From assembly GCA_024734555.1 (NCBI GenBank), contig JANPWX010019930.1, positions 349,198 through 413,197 of the forward strand: a DNA stretch of 64,000 nt. Direction: 5' to 3'. Numbering within the stretch: position 1 is the first letter of the stretch; every line of letters begins with the position of its first letter. This document shows positions 34,068 to 48,900 of the stretch, in pieces. A program made the position numbers and the translations under genes. This stretch comes from Trochalopteron elliotii (taxonomy: Eukaryota; Chordata; Aves; Passeriformes; Leiothrichidae). Under the pieces are notes generated by a model, which saw only the letters and a list, made by a program, of their open reading frames with translations, was not told where the DNA came from and did not search any database.

Positions 34068-37059
34068 CAATATGACTGCGAACAACATTAATCCCCCTGC
34101 TGCACATTTTCTTTTTGCTGGCTGATGGGTTGCTGAAGTGGCCTGTGTAGGCTAAAAATAAAATTAGCAGGAGGAACACAGCATTTGCTGTGGTAGTAAG
34201 TGCCTGGGAAGAATGGAGAACAAGATGAAAAAATTAACCAGAAGGTGACAGAAGGAAAGAAAATAGTTTTGAGTGGTTCGGGGTGGAAGCAGGCAATGAA
34301 TAATATTTGTTTAACCTGACTCTAGACACATACATATTTGTCCAATAGGAAGATGTGTAGGATTGCCAGGATTTTTTCTCTCCACACATTTTTAATCTCA
34401 GTTTCCCTTTCAGAAACTGATATTCGAGTTGGACTATGCTGTGCTTCTGATACTGAGCTCCACCTCAGAAATCCAACACCTTAAAAATTATTTTCCAGGG
34501 ATGTTTGAATGGGGGGCACCACATCTCTTATTGCTGTGGACTGATCTAAGAAATGTTTTGGAACTGGAGGAGAAATATCTATAAGTTCAGCTAGAGAACT
34601 AGGTTTTGAAGCTGAGATTCCTATTATTTGCAGACCATGAAGAAACAAGGACAAATAATGCAAATTGACAAATGGGATAAAACATCTACAAAATAATTTT
34701 TTAAAGACTGTTTCAAAGACAATAGTTGTAACATATTCCTGGTTTCCTGTATACCATTTTTTCAGGAAAGATTTCCATAGGAGAATGGTTGCAGATATTT
34801 TTCTTTATACAGATGCAGGTGGAGAATTTTTTTTCCTAGTCAGCAATGTGCTCTAGGTAAGCTTTAAAACATTTTGGATTTGTCAAGAATTTTAGACATC
34901 ATGTTTATACAAGCAAAAATATGTGTGATTAAGAAATATATTGCCAAAGAAATTAGGACCAGGCTTTATTTGAAAGTCATTCTAGAAGTTTTCAAACCAC
35001 TTCAAATAGAATTATGGAATAGAAATTCCCAGTTCAGCATAAAGAGACTGGGAAATTATTCATATTTATAATCATTCTGAAATAATGTTACCTAAAACTG
35101 TGAAATCAATTAATTGTCAAGAAATCTTGTTTGATTTTTTGTTTGTTTGTTTGTTTTCTGGTTTTCGTTCTGTTATGGCTCCTTCTTAAGGATCCAGAAC
35201 TTAGTCCTTTTGTAAGATTTTTTTTCCATAATGTAAGATTTTTTGAAAGAATGTTACCTAGTAATGTCACTGTGAAAATAAATTAGCTCTTTCTTGTGTC
35301 TAATTTTTGAACAAACCATGGACACCTTGATCTGTCTACAGTTTTATTTTTCTGCTTTATGTGGGAGTCCCTGAAACTTTCTGATTGCTTTTGTGTACAG
35401 CTAATTCAACAGTTTAAGGACTTTTGAGGACTCTTGGGGCATTTTGTGAGGATCCTTGAGGGGATCAAATGGATAAGAAGACCGAGACCTACAGCATCTG
35501 TGTCGGTATTTTTAAATGTCATTTTGATTTTGTACTCCTCTGCCTTTGTTACCCTAACTGTGTTATAAAGTCCAGACAAAAAAGTCCATCTGTGAAGTTT
35601 CTCCATTGAAACTTCTAACATCACCCATTCTGTGATTCTGCAATTCTGTGAAATGACTCCTATGTTATTCCAATGTTCTCTTATAAACTTGTATTAATGA
35701 AACAGAAGCTTGAAATTATTTAATATAACAGAAGAAAATGCATTATCATTTGTTTTCTCCATCTGAACAATCTACAGGCTAAACATGCTCTCTTTCTGTA
35801 CATATTTTGTCTATTCTGAGCAAAAACCATCAGGAAGCATCAGCAAGAATAATCTGAAATTCATGTCTACAATATTAAGAGACACTATTCTTGTGTGGTT
35901 GGAAATATATCTTTGCTTCATTTCCTTTCACTCTTTTACTCATGGCTTGTCAAAAACAAATGAAAGAGATAGGATGTACGAGGAGCAGGAAATAAGCTAG
36001 AAAGATGTTTAACTAATTACAAATCTGAGCTATCATCTCTAAGATAATCTTCTCAGCTTCAGTATCTTTAACTGCAGCAACATTGTGGTTTTATAAGTCC
36101 GTATTATTGTAGGTTTGGTGTGTTTGGGTCTTTTATATAGGCAAATATTAAAAAGCATGCAGGTGTATGATGAAAACACAGGTAATCTCATATTAAGGAC
36201 CCTAAATCAATATGTAAAATTTCCCCATAAACATCAAGATTGGAGCCTGTATGTCATGACATTATTACACAGAAAAGGAGGCATGTGATCATGTAAAAAA
36301 CATAAGTTTCAAAATCTGAAATCTCTAAGCTACAAAGGACTGAATATCTGTAATTTAAGGAAAGATCTAATGTAAAATCCTGATGGATTTGTGAAATTTT
36401 TTAACCCTTTGCACCTTATTGATTTTGATTGAAATTATATACTACTTAATCTTCATAATTGACTGATTTTATTGTTACACCTTTGAACTAAAACAACAAA
36501 TTCAAATTCCCTCTTACTAATCTACTCACCAAAAAAGAGGTGTGCAAGTGCCTTTTTCCTTAGCACCAAGAGCAACTCATAATCAGGCCATAATATTATG
36601 TGCATAACGTAACTGTCACATTTCACTATTTGGGCATGCATAACCAGAAGTTTAAAAACACACCTTTGGATGCATCAGGTTCAAAATACTAAAGAATTGA
36701 AATTCACTAAGCAGAATTAATATTTCACAACTTTTGTTCTGTTATTTGGGCATTCTAAAGGGCTATGGTGTTATTTCTGTCATTCATGTTTTCCATGACA
36801 GAGTAGCGACTGACACAGGAGTGAATCGCAGTCATTGAGAATCCAACAATGAGATTATCACATGCTTGAGCCTGGCTTTTCTTCTTCCTGTCCTTGCTTG
36901 CCCAGGAAACAACAGTCGCCAACCTTTCTTTGGTATTTCATACCACAGTGCTGAGCCTTCACTACAGCACCTGGGCCAAAGTGCTTCAAAAAGTGCTTCA
37001 ACATCATCAAGAAAGTGCCAAATCTTTCCATTTGGTGTGGACTTTGTAGTAGAAGTCAT
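34068..37059. other. unique sequence, no gene seen
   Basis: AT-rich single-copy sequence. A short GTTT-rich run is at 35128-35170 and a small tandem AGTGCTTCAAA duplication near 36978-37003. No coding features. Confidence 0.5.
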
Positions 37060-37230
37060 AATAAAAATATAAATAAATAAATAAATAAATAAAAACCCCA
37101 AAACAAAACAAAAACCAACCAACAAAAAAAAAAAAAAAAAAAAGCCAAAACAAACAAACAAACAAACGAAACCACAAAATGCCAAAACCAAAAGCCAACC
37201 CAACCAAAAGAACCTCCCCCAAACTCCCAG
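37060..37230 (+). repeat. (AAAT)n plus A/C-rich tract
   Basis: About six AAAT units grade into ACCCCAAAACAAAACAAAAAC, a poly(A) of about 18 nt, (AAAC)n and CCAAAAGCCAACCCAACC. The hydrophobic minus-strand open frames (up to 152 codons) are its translation and are not genes. Confidence 0.88.
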
Positions 37231-37342
37231 AGGTTTTGGCAATAACAGTGATAGAAAACATACATCTCCCTGGTATTTTATTACTTTCATACTGGAGTGT
37301 CAAAACCATTTATTTTCATGACTAGCTTGTGGAATTGAAGGG

Positions 37343-37562
37343 AAGAATCAAACTGGTTTGGGTTGGAAGAGGCCCTAGAGATCTTGTTCCATCCCTGCCA
37401 TGGACCAGGACACGTATCCCACTATCCCAAGGCTGCTCCAGTCCCCAGTGTCCAGCCTGGCCTTGGACACTTCCAGGGATCCGGGGGGGGCCACAGCTTC
37501 TCTGGGCACCCTGTGCCAGGACCTCCCCACCCTCACAGGGGAAATGTTCTTCCCAATAAATT
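37343..37562 (-). mobile_element. CR1 LINE 3'-end copy, minus strand
   Basis: Read on the plus strand the CR1 tail appears inverted: AGAATCAAACTGGTTTGGGT, TGGAAGAGGCCCTAGAG, then CAGTGTCCAGCCTGGCC, GGGATCCGGGGGGGGCCACA, CTTCTCTGGGCACCCTGTGC and CCCCACCCTCACAGGGGAAA. A weaker match may continue to about 37608. Several open frames on both strands here are incidental. Confidence 0.92.
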
Positions 37563-39370
37563 TTCTTCTGGTCTATTGGATTCCTGTCCTTTCTAGGTCC
37601 CTCCTCACTGTGCAGAAGATAGGAAGACCCTGAGTCTGTTTTGGGAATGCTGAACTCTAAAAATGCCTGAAGAGATTTGTTCTCCAGAAGTCTGTGCACG
37701 CCATGTGTGAAGACTAAAGAAGTGGGTGGCCATTCTGCAAAAACTTTCACGTCATCCAGGTTCTGTTCCTCCACTTTAAGCTACTGCCTCTTCCCAGATT
37801 TCTGTAAAAATGATTAGTCTTAATTTGCGGTATGGTTTTATTCTGTTTTGGACATGAATTTATAGTGCAGCTGGTGCTGCACAGTAACCATGTGCAAGAT
37901 GTAAACCCCTTGTAAATGCAAAATAGTTACCTCACTTTTTATTGGAGGTTGATACAGTTGTTATTTCTCTTGTGTAGAACAGAAACATGGAGAGTTGCCA
38001 AGAAATAACTGGAATTTCATAAGCCTGTGCACTGATTTATATTTGCATAGGTACCTCATTGCAACTGTACCTCGAGTCTCATCCTTAGATAGTGACACCT
38101 CCCTCTATTCATTATCTCCCAATGAAAATGCTCCAAAGTGAAGAGTTTTGTGCTCAGGTCAGAAAACCCACTGCCTCACAGTCAGTGATAAGGGTTTAAT
38201 TGAAACATAAGCACCTTCTGGTCCAGATCAAGGGTGATATTATCCCTATCATTCCTAAAACAGATTGAAAAGGGAACCTTACTTAGGGTTTTGTACAGTG
38301 TTTCCTCATTTCACCATTGCACCCTATTTCTTAGAGAGTGTTGGCTAACTGGTGCTCCTGGCAGAGCTTAGATACTGCAAGGCAACTATATAATGGAATT
38401 ATATTTTATGTAAAATGAATAACTGACTGACTTCCTTCTTCTTTGTTTGTTATCCCCCCAGTTACAACCCAAGTAGTAACTGAATTTTTCCTCCAGTTCA
38501 CTTCTGACTGTTCTTCATTTGGAAATTTTATTGAAAAGATGAACGTATAATTTGGAAATTACAATGTGAAAAACTGCTTGATGACAACAGTATGTCCAGC
38601 ATTGCTTTTCTCTCCTAAGATACACTAAAAGTGAATTCCTAGTGGCCTTGTATTTTGTTATTTCAAGGTGGACATCGCAATTTGGTCAGCAGGGAAATCC
38701 ACCAATATAATTCTGACATTGTATCATCACTTCAACAATATATAATAAGCACACTCTGGGATAAACTTAATTTTATTTCAGTTTATTATTAATCATTTCA
38801 TCTCCATAGACTTGCGATGACATTGTTTTGTCTTGACATTATAACGTAATCTGCATATATTTGCATATAACAATGAAGCACTGGTTGAGAGTCTCAGGCA
38901 AAAACTGTGCAAGCTCTGAAGTAGTATCTCAGATCAAAATGTGTACAGTTTATTTCAAGTATAATTTAAAATCTCTGGACTTTTAACTGATATCTCCTGG
39001 GATCAAAAACTTCAGAAGTTAACTCAAATCTTTAAAATGTGTTTTCCACTATCTATGCAATCTTTACACAAGTAATTTAGTGTTATCTGTTACAATCCCT
39101 ACTTGTCTCTGAATAGAGTATTTAAGCCATGTAAGACTCTAAATCAAATTATTCCAAATGATAACTGAAATAAGAATCTCATGCATATCTGAGCCCAAAT
39201 TTTCTTCATCAGTTTGCATGTTTCCAGAAGTTTTCTCTGGAACAGATAAACCTCAAATTTTTTAATCTCCTCATTAGTGTTTTCTTTGCCTGCCCCAATA
39301 ATGTTTCACTGAGTTTCTATGAAGGCAGTTTTTACTGAGACAACAGACTGTGGTGAGTCTTTGGGAAAGT
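37563..39370. other. unique sequence, no gene seen
   Basis: Possible diverged CR1 continuation for the first 45 bp, then single-copy AT-rich sequence. Confidence 0.5.
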
Positions 39371-39510
39371 GAAAAAAGACAAGACAAAACAGATAAAAAA
39401 CAACAAACAAACAAGCAATCAAACAAACAATGGAAAAGCCCAAAACAAATTCAACCAACAAAAAAAAAAAACAACCAAACCCAAAACAAACCAGCCAACC
39501 AAAAAAAAAA
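39371..39510 (+). repeat. A/C-rich low-complexity tract
   Basis: AAAAAAGACAAGACAAAACAG, (AAAC)n and AACCAAACCCAAAACAAACC units, with two A runs of about ten. The Gln/Asn/Lys open frame over it is compositional. Confidence 0.85.
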
Positions 39511-41772
39511 TCTCAAATCAATGACAATAAAAAAGATTTTATTGTGAAGTATTGATTCTATACTCGGATTGAGGCATGGGCAAGCTGAATTAAAATGAAA
39601 TTTTTAATGTGTTGTTGTAATTAAGTATTAAAGCTGTTAATCAAAAGGGTAATATATTCTGTGTTTTGGAATATAAAACTTGGATCTGACCTAAATGGGC
39701 AGGAGCAGAAACTACAATTCTGTCCTTACCATGTTAAACTGTCACTTAAAAAAGATGAGCAGATATTTTGGTTTCTTTCCTAAATTGGGTTGCTGTTGTC
39801 TGAGAAAGAGGTAAATAAAACATAATCAAAAAACCCCTGATATCATATCTTGGGTGTTCAAATTATCAGTTTTCCAGTCAGGTGAGGTTTTGGAAGGCTG
39901 GCAGGACTAATTCTATACATTTATACCTCCTAATAAGGTAATTTTTGTTTGGTTTTGGGTACTTTTGCTAGAAAAATACAGATTTCTGTCTTTTTCTCTA
40001 TGCTTCTTATTTTTAAACATTTTAAAACCATGAATTATAAGCATATACAATATAGATATATACATATGGCATAGCATCACTTAGCTTCTCCTTGTTTTTA
40101 GGTCAAAAACGAAGTTCACATGTCTGACTACAGGATGAATTTATACCACTTTTCTCATGTTGGATAGTGGGTTACCTCATGGATGTTCAGCTGCCTTGCA
40201 GCCTGAAATTGTTAATTTTTGTGTAAGAAAAAGACCTGAGGCTGACATGTCTTTTTGCTTCTTGATGGCTGTCATATCACAATAAATGCTATTATCCTAA
40301 AGTGTCTTTGTAAGGAGACAGAGAACATGGAAACAACTAAAAGTGTGAAAAAATGGAACATTCTAAACAGTGAAGACCCTTCACATAAGACAGAAAAAAT
40401 TTGTCATTTTTATGTCCCAGAAAACTTTGTCTTTCGTCTTCCTCAGTGTGACTTTAAATTGTCTTCAAAGAAAAGTTTCAAGAGACATCAGCCCAGGTCA
40501 CCTTCTTTTACTCCCTCCTGCTGTAATTCAAAATTTTTACTGACATCATTACATTAAACAAGTAGAAGGTGGAATGCAGTGATGAAAGACAGATTTGGAA
40601 TGAGAAGCCAAAAGGGTATATCTGTACTGGTGTGAACTCCCAGTCAAATATCTGTTTGTAGTCAAGATAAAAATGAAGATTAAAATAGAAGCAACTCACT
40701 CCATCTAAAAGAGACTTTAAGTTTGCAGTTAATTATTTTCACCATTACCTGAGTAATTTCAGAAAAGAAAAGTTCTGCATGACAAAATGTATTCTTTGGA
40801 GCATCTAACAGTCTTTCCTTTCTTCAGTATCCTTCCAGTAATTTCCTCATTCTCCATATTCATATTGCAAGACCTTAAACTTTACTAGATTTAAGTTCTC
40901 TGGGTCAAGTGTCACAGTATTGATCTGTGATTTCACACTACACAAAAAAAGAACAGTAATTTGTTATTAATTTATTTTTTTTATTTCCCCTTTAGAATTT
41001 TTGGTTGGTTCATTAGTTGTGGGGTTTTTTGTGATTCTTGTGTGATTGGTCTAAGCAAAATACCTAGAGAAGGTGATTTCTATTTAAAGATGCAGCAGTG
41101 ATCATCTGTCTCTATGCTGACTTTTAGCAATTTAGACACCTGTTGGAAGTTTCAGGTTGGTTTTTTGTGCAAGACGAAATAATGTGGAGAAATTTGACCC
41201 AGAAATCCAAACTATTTTTAGGTTAGTTCATGACTGCACCTTTGCAAATGTGTGCACTTTTCCCAAATGTTTGCTGTAAAAAGGACCATGCTGGAACTCA
41301 AAAAACTTATTTTCCTTTGTAAAACTGTGGAATCCAAATGTACAGGACAAAGATTTTTACTATTATAGATTTATTTATTAATGATATTTTGTTCTTAACC
41401 TTATTCAGGATAGCAGCACATACATCCTAGGTTTTTTTCCCTAGCTCAAATGACAAATTTGCACAAAATTTCATGAGGCAGCAAAATTGACCTACCTAGA
41501 AGTGAATAGGCCCAAACTATGCTGCAAAGATATTTTTAAACATACAGAATGAAACATAGGAAAATTGGGAAAAGTCAGAATTATGTATTTCAAAGCATTT
41601 TAGGCATTTTTTAAAAGAGGCATCTTTTATGATGAAAATTTATCAGAATTTCTTTTGCTGTGTTTTGAGGGATCAGTAGCATTGCTAAAATGTGTTCCTG
41701 AAGATGGAATAGATTTGCTGACCGACACAGAAAACTGAAATATGAATAAGATGAAGAATGAAAACTGTTCGT
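39511..41772. other. unique sequence, no gene seen
   Basis: AT-rich single-copy sequence, with a weak T/G-rich patch at about 40990-41045. A 100-codon frame at 40255-40557 has no recognised domain. Confidence 0.5.
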
Positions 41773-41846
41773 GCCTCTCTGGGCAACCTGTGCCAGTCCT
41801 TCACCAACCTCAGAAAGGGGAATTTCTTCCTAATATCCCATCTAAC
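41773..41846 (-). mobile_element. CR1 LINE fragment, minus strand
   Basis: GCCTCTCTGGGCAACCTGTG, CCAGTCCTTCACCAACCTCA and AATTTCTTCCTAATATCCCA are the inverted CR1 block just upstream of the tail. Both the tail and upstream parts are missing, so only about 75 bp remain. Confidence 0.85.
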
Positions 41847-42832
41847 CACAGGCGACTGAACACATCAGTTTTCTTCAGTAATAGAAATAAAATCTATTTA
41901 TTTATGCTATGCATTTTTCATAACAAATGCCCAGGAAAAAAGAATTGAAAATTTCATGCTTACCTTCAATGAAAAAAAAAATTCAGACAGATATATTTTA
42001 AGATCCCAGACTGCCTTTTGCTTCAAAGCAATCAGCTCCTACAGATAAAGGAGATTTCTACCATTGCACAATCAATTTTATTTAAGTAATTATTGCAGCT
42101 TTGAGTAAGTATTTTCTATTATCTCATTCTAAATAATTAAAAAAGAAGAGATTTTCTAATAGATTCATGGCAGGCTAATTTGCAGAGCTAGGAAGGGATA
42201 TATACGAGCCGTGTTTTAGTAAATATGGTAAAATTTTGTGATCTCAAAATGTATGGGCAGTACCTCTTCACACAATTCCTTGTTTCTGCAATATCTGTTT
42301 CCCCAAAAGTAAGTGCATCTGAATGTGATTCATAGTTTCCTCATAATATTTCTTTTTTAGTTTTCTACAGAGAAATTATAGATGAGGCATATAGTGAATT
42401 TCCCAAATATATTAATATTTTGAATAACTTCATCTCCTAGGTAAAGTCTTTACTTTATGCATTTATATAAATTTACATGAAAATTTGTATACGTATATAG
42501 GTGCTTTTTTTTTCATAATGAAATTACATGGATTATTGTCCTTTCTACCTTTGTCCTTTTCAAAATAAATTTCACCTACACCATTTCTGACAAGGCTGTG
42601 CTGCACTGGGAGTATGGAGTTTACCTGAAGTAAAACGCATAATTTTATTTTGGGAACCCAATTCTAGCTGTTGCACATCTTCCATATTTTCTGTCCCTTT
42701 TTTTGCTTTACCTAGGGTGGTAACAGACAGCAGTGTTGGTATGATGGAATTGTAAATACAGCCTAGACAATTTGTTTGGGTCAATGATTTTCATCAGGTT
42801 GTCTTTACCAGGCTCATCTTATCATATTCAGT
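41847..42832. other. unique sequence, no gene seen
   Basis: AT-rich single-copy sequence; nothing recognised. Confidence 0.5.
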
Positions 42833-42980
42833 TAAAAAAAACCCAACCAACCCCGAAACACCCCACCAAAACCAAACAAACAAATCAAAAATAACCAAAA
42901 ATAACAAAAAACCAAAACCCCCAAACCCCCCAACCCCCAAACAAACAGAAAACCCCAAACAAAAAAGCAAAAATCCCAGA
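42833..42980 (+). repeat. A/C-rich low-complexity tract
   Basis: Starts CAGTTAAAAAAAACCC, then CCAACCAACCCCGAAACACC, AAATAACCAAAAATAAC and ACCCCCAAACCCCCCAACCC. The Gly/Phe-rich minus-strand frame is an artefact. Confidence 0.88.
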
Positions 42981-45900
42981 CCAAATGTCCATGGTGAAAT
43001 CAAAGCAGAAATAGAACTTGCAACTAGAAAAGGAAATAACTGCAAAATCTGATGTTTACTTTTCTGGATTACTTATCCTGGGGTCCTGATACTTGGAGAC
43101 ACTGGTATTTCTGTAAGGTATTTCTTCTTTTTGAAAAAGAATATCTGAGTTTCCAGGAAAGATAGGTAATAATCTACCAGAGATTGCTCTCCCAGCTCCT
43201 CTTTCCCCTCATAAAATTCTACCCATTTCAAGCGGGATGAAATACTGCCACAAAGGGGCTGTGGACTGTTCCCTTTTAGGCATAAGGAAAGAAATCATAA
43301 TTTTTCTTAATTATTATTTTTTGATATATGTTTCTTTTTCAAATCAATGCACCTCCCTTATATATGTGCAATACAAAATTGAGACTTTTGCCAAAAAAAA
43401 AAAGCCCTTAAACCAAGAAAAAACCTCAAGAAACTCTGAATAACTTTTAATAGTTTTAATTTGTCAAAAGAAATAGGAAATATACGTCAAGGAGACATAG
43501 ATTGCAGTATCAACAAATAAACCTCTAAAACTCAAATAACTGCACACTTCAGAGACTTGAACTTTTTTTTATGTGTTAAATTGGACTTTTTAAAATAAAA
43601 CCAGTGTTAGAATATTATTCTCTCTTCCAACTAAATCTAGGGGTTCCTCTTTAAAAATGTCTCCGTATTATATCCATATAATTTCATACTCTAAATTAGT
43701 CTTGGAAGCTACTGGCTGTGTGTAAATAATGTCTTTACATAACTTGCTGTATATTCATGTCAGACAAAAAAAAAAAAAAGGGAAAACAAACCATTTGCAA
43801 TTTTAACAAAAAAAATTTAAAAAACCCTATTAGTGAAAATATCAACTCTATTAGATGGGATTGTCTAAAGTTCTGTCACAGCAAAATTATTCTGTCTATA
43901 TACTCATTACATTTTGCCCTCTCGAAAGTAAATTAATGACCTTTGAAATTTCCATTTGGGAAATGTCTGAAAAGAGTTCTTTGATGTGTTATTTCCCTGT
44001 GAACAGCCTAAAATTTTCTTTTCTTTTTTTTATTGTTCTTTTTATGTTTTAATTTCTTCTGTTTCTTCTTAACTCCAAAATCTCTGATTTGCTTGAAGTT
44101 GTTATCTTCCTCTTTTACAATGGAGGTCTAATACTGAAGTTTTTAGAGCCACGGGGAACTATTTCTTTGAAAAACAAATTTTAGGTTGAGGCTTAACAGG
44201 TTTCAAATCCTCGTATAGAAGTCTGAGATGCTGAGACCTGATAGCAAAAATATTAGCAAATTTCTGAGAAGCAAAATGTGCTAATGCAGTTCTCATCTCC
44301 CACACAAATACTGAAATGAAAAACAGGATTTCTCAAAGAAACCACAAAAGTTTGTGTTTTTCCTCTTGTAAAATAGCAGGAAAGTTAAAAATATCAAAAA
44401 GAGAGTAGAAAGGCCATTAAAAAAAAGAAAAATAAATACTTAAATCTACCTCATCAGATTTAGTTCATGGTGGTTTCTACAAAAGTATAAGAATATATGT
44501 TGCAAGTACATACAAAATATAGATATGTTCCAATATAAGGCATGCACGAATCTATACAGATAAGCAATTAAAAAAAAAAAAAAAAAGCAAAAGAGGAAGT
44601 GGATTCTGTTCATGTATCAATGGAATTAGATTTCACAAATCAGACATATCAATAATTTTCAGTTTCATGAAAAGGACAACAGGAAACTTGCCCCTAAAAT
44701 CTTGACAGCTTTAATGTGATATAATTTTCAGGGTTTTATTTGTTTACAGAAATGGAGGTTAATGGAGGAGAGCTCTGAATTATACAAAGACATTTATGAT
44801 TAATATGTATTGAGGTTTGAAAGACAACCATTAAAATTCCCAACTTGTTAACATATTTACAGGTATTTGGGTTTTTTTTTCTGAAGATGTTTATGTACTT
44901 ACACAGCTCTATTAATCAAAACAATTCCATTTGAATTCTGAAAGTTACGTAATGTGAATGTTTAATATTTGCAGAAGCTTGAGCAATTTATAAGGTCTGA
45001 TTTAAAAAATCCCCAAATGCCAACAATTTAAATTTGTTTGACTCCTGAACCCTCAAGTATGACTACTAAAATAATTTTGTACTCCAGAATACCAGGTCTG
45101 ATTTTCCGAACTGTTGATTTTTCATAGTGTTCAATGAGTTCAACATTTATGAAAACCAGGGAGTGTAAAAATTCTTTGTTTACTTGGGTTTTGACTATTT
45201 CCTAAGGCCAAATATGACAAAGAAGTGGTTTTTTTCTGGTTCTTGAGTAACTTTAATGTACATTTAGAGCTACAAAGTGAGGGAAGAGACTAGGAATTGA
45301 ATACAGTGCTCTAAAATAAAAATGTTTCAGTAATTTACTACTACTGAACTTTAAATCTTTTCTCTAACCTATTGCAGCATGCACAAATCTTACCTAATAG
45401 TACAAATAACCTGTTCCCTATTGCAATTTTGTACTGATTATAAACACAAAAGTGTTTTGAATTAGCAGACATTGCCAACCCAAAAACTGCATATTGGTCC
45501 AAAATTATCTATCTCCTTATTTCATTATTGTGCTTTTACATTATGGTGAAGAAGAATCTGAGGAGTTGGTTAAAACAGAGTTGATAATTCAAAAATCCAT
45601 TTTGTTTCTGAATTTAAATAGCTATTGGAGGCAGAGGATTCGAAGATAGTGAGGTGCCATCTATGTACTATCTATGACATTTTTGAATCGTGTGTAAATT
45701 TAAGTCTGACTGTTTCTTGTATTCTTTTTTAAACACTTCCGTATACGTAATTTTTTGTGGAGGATAAATAAAGGCAGAACTAACATTAGTTTTGATTTAG
45801 AGTCTTGTATGAGGTAAGTCAATGGAAAAAATATAAAATTAGAGAGACCATGGTAATGAAAGAATATAATCTGCAGTACCTCTGCAAAATAATAATGATA

Positions 45901-48900
45901 ATATTAAGCCAGCATATGGTCAGCTGTAGAAGGAATTTTACATAAACTTTATAGAAATCTCAGTAGGTCAGGAAAATTAGGGGCTGCATTGTTAGAAAGT
46001 GAACAGTCTCACCAGTGAGCAGGGGGAAAGGAGTGAAAAGTTAATTCATAAGAAAATAATGACATAAGATAATCAATAATTCTGCCAGCAAATGATCATA
46101 CTTTCTGTTCCTGGAACTGCTAAACAATATTCAGCTAAGTATTTAAATCCTACGAAAAAGGAAAAGAGCTTTAAAAAATGCATTTCAAACCAAGAGATGT
46201 TGTTTGTAATGGATCATCCTCTGCAGCCAGGAACAATAATCATACCCATACTGCTTTTATTCATGCAAACGATCACTGTTTATCTCACATCAAATAATGT
46301 TTCTTATTTCTCTGGAAGATGTTCTGATTAAATATACAGTTTGGTCTGTTTTTTCTTATGGGAACTTAGTCTTCAATTTAAAGTTCTGGGTCAGACATTA
46401 AATGATTTCAAGAGGTTTTTTTGAGCTGTAGAATTGTACAAAAGAACACTTCCAGCAGTGAGATGGATTCCTACAAATTGCTTACACTAGAATGGTTACA
46501 AAATGTGAAAGAAACCCACAGAAAAAATGAATCTATGCAAGGGATGCCATCATTCATTTACATTTGTTCTCTGAGCTGCAAACGCTCCCTTAAATAACAG
46601 TTTATGTGGTGTTCTAACATTCCTGGTGGGATTCATGCAGGCATCTCCATTGCAGGTTTTTACCTACACTCTGTTTATGAGAAAATAGTGAAATCTGCTT
46701 TTAACGCATGTTAGATTTCATCTCCATCTTGACTTCTAAAAGAAGCTGGATAAACAAAGGGAGCCTAGGTTGACCAGCTGAGATGGGGACTTCTACAGTG
46801 CAGCAGTTCAAAATACTTTCACTAAGTTTAGGCACTGAATGCTTAAGCTGTTGCTGGGCATTTTCCATTCTCAGAGTCAGAGTTGATGAGTTAAAACCCC
46901 CACATTATACCATGATACCATTTTGATTAAACAAGGCTTTTATTTAGGGGAAGCATCATCACTCTTTGTTTTAAAGCAGTATATGCCTGTTCTTTAAATT
47001 ATGGTGATTTTTGGGTTGCCTGTTTTTAAATCTGTTGATTTTCTGAAGCTCGTGATTTGGTATAAACAGCAAATTTAGCTGTTTCAGTAGAGATCTTAAC
47101 CTGTTAAACACCAAATCACGATTCTTACATTTTATAATCAGTTCTTTACTGAGGGTTATCACAGCTAAGCCAGGTCAAGTCTTTCTCCTGTTATCCATCA
47201 TGCAGACCTCTCCCTAGGAAAGACTGTTTTATATCCTAAGTTTGAAATTATTCTATGCAGAAATTAATTATTTCCTATGCTGTTGGGGATGGAGAATGTC
47301 TTTTCATTGTTTTAGTTGGGTTTATAGCTTTTTAAGGGTTCATGGCAAAATTTGCATTTCCTGAAGTAATAATCTTGACACATGAGGGAAATTACCAGCT
47401 TAAAATAGAAAATTAGTTCAACTTCATTGTAAACACATAGTGCTCACACCAGTGATGTCTCAATCACAGACACACTCTTTTAAACTCAATTCTATCAATA
47501 GTAGTTCCTGCTTCAGTAAAAAGATACTTCTGAGGAGAAAAGGTTTTTCTTTAACAATTCTTCCTAGGTACAAAAGTTAAAGAAAAATTCCCAATAAAAA
47601 ATATCATGGAGCCATTTCTAGTGATAATAGCAATTTATTGAACATGTGGAGGTCTAGCTAAATTAGTGTTCATAGTATACACAGTTTTATAAAGACAAAA
47701 AGTAGCATATCCTCTCAGAGAGTCTATGAGCTCAGAAACAGGCACAACCTCCTGGAGAATTTTCTGTTCTATGGTGCATAAAATAAGGTAAATTCAGTTG
47801 GAAACACATGAGGCTGTCCAAGTGAACAGGTAATTCTTTGAGACCATAACCCCTGAAGTAAGTCAGTATTTCATTTGGTTTCTCTGATTCCCATGATTCA
47901 GCTTTAACAGTGATTTTTCTGATTCGGCTGATATCCAAAGAGAACGGTTTGGTACCAATTCTGTGGGGAAAATGAAACCTATCCTCAGGGATTTTGAAAG
48001 CCCAAATTAAATATGATATAATTGGAAAAAATATTCTAAAAATGTTTTAAAGAGGCGTATTTTGGCTCTTGGCCAACATTATCACAATGTCAGATTCTTG
48101 GACCAAAACCTTGATGGGATAGAAATTACTGGCATTCTTGTCTTTTTTATACTCTTTGTGTCACACCAAATCATACATATCCTTATAAAGCTAAAACTGA
48201 ATCTCTCGGTACTTTAGCCCTTTAGATTAATCCAAGTACATTTTTGTTCTTTCTAGAGTTTTTTTTTCCATTTTCCCTATGTCCTGTATTTATTTGCCTC
48301 TTTTAGAGTGATATGGCACTCTTGGATTTATCACAGATGGAAAACAAACATCAGAAAGGTGAATCTGTGTTTCAAAAAACCCCCAAACTTCTGTTTCCTG
48401 AAACATTTTATTGCCCACAAAAAGAAAAGGTTATTTTGGCAAATCACACACTGCTGTTTCCATAGTTTATGAAAATTATTCAGGGAGAATATACTACAGA
48501 TAGTACTGCATGTGATTTCTATAAAGAGAGGGAGTTTATATAATTGGAATGAAAGCTCTGTTTACAAATTGGAAGTTAAGAATTGGTACTTGAATGAATT
48601 AAAAGGATAACTGAACAAAGATTAACAGCAGTCTTCTGTCATACCTCAAAAATCTGTAGCAGATGCCTGCATTTCCCAAACTTTTTGATTATATGAGTTC
48701 TGGAAATTCATAATTTAGCCAAATCTGAGCACATCTTCATGGCATGAAGGAAATTACACCTAAAACATGAAGGTCATATTTTTCCCCATTTCACTAAGGT
48801 GCTGGAGATTCTCACTGAACTAAACACATAACTCAGCAAAGCCAGAGGAATATACTTCCACTTTATTTTATTCTAAGAACCATTTCACGGGATGTTTGAA

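Noticed and set aside
36832..37309. Minus-strand open frames up to 152 codons resembling hydrophobic membrane proteins
   Set aside because: The Phe/Leu/Cys-rich stretch is the reverse reading of an AAAT plus A/C-rich low-complexity tract.
37322..37774. 150-codon minus-strand frame
   Set aside because: It overlaps the inverted CR1 tail; several frames on both strands are open there because the CR1 tail is GC-rich and stop-poor.
44190..44210. tRNA B-box-like GGTTTCAAATCC
   Set aside because: No matching A box, acceptor stem or cloverleaf could be drawn around it.
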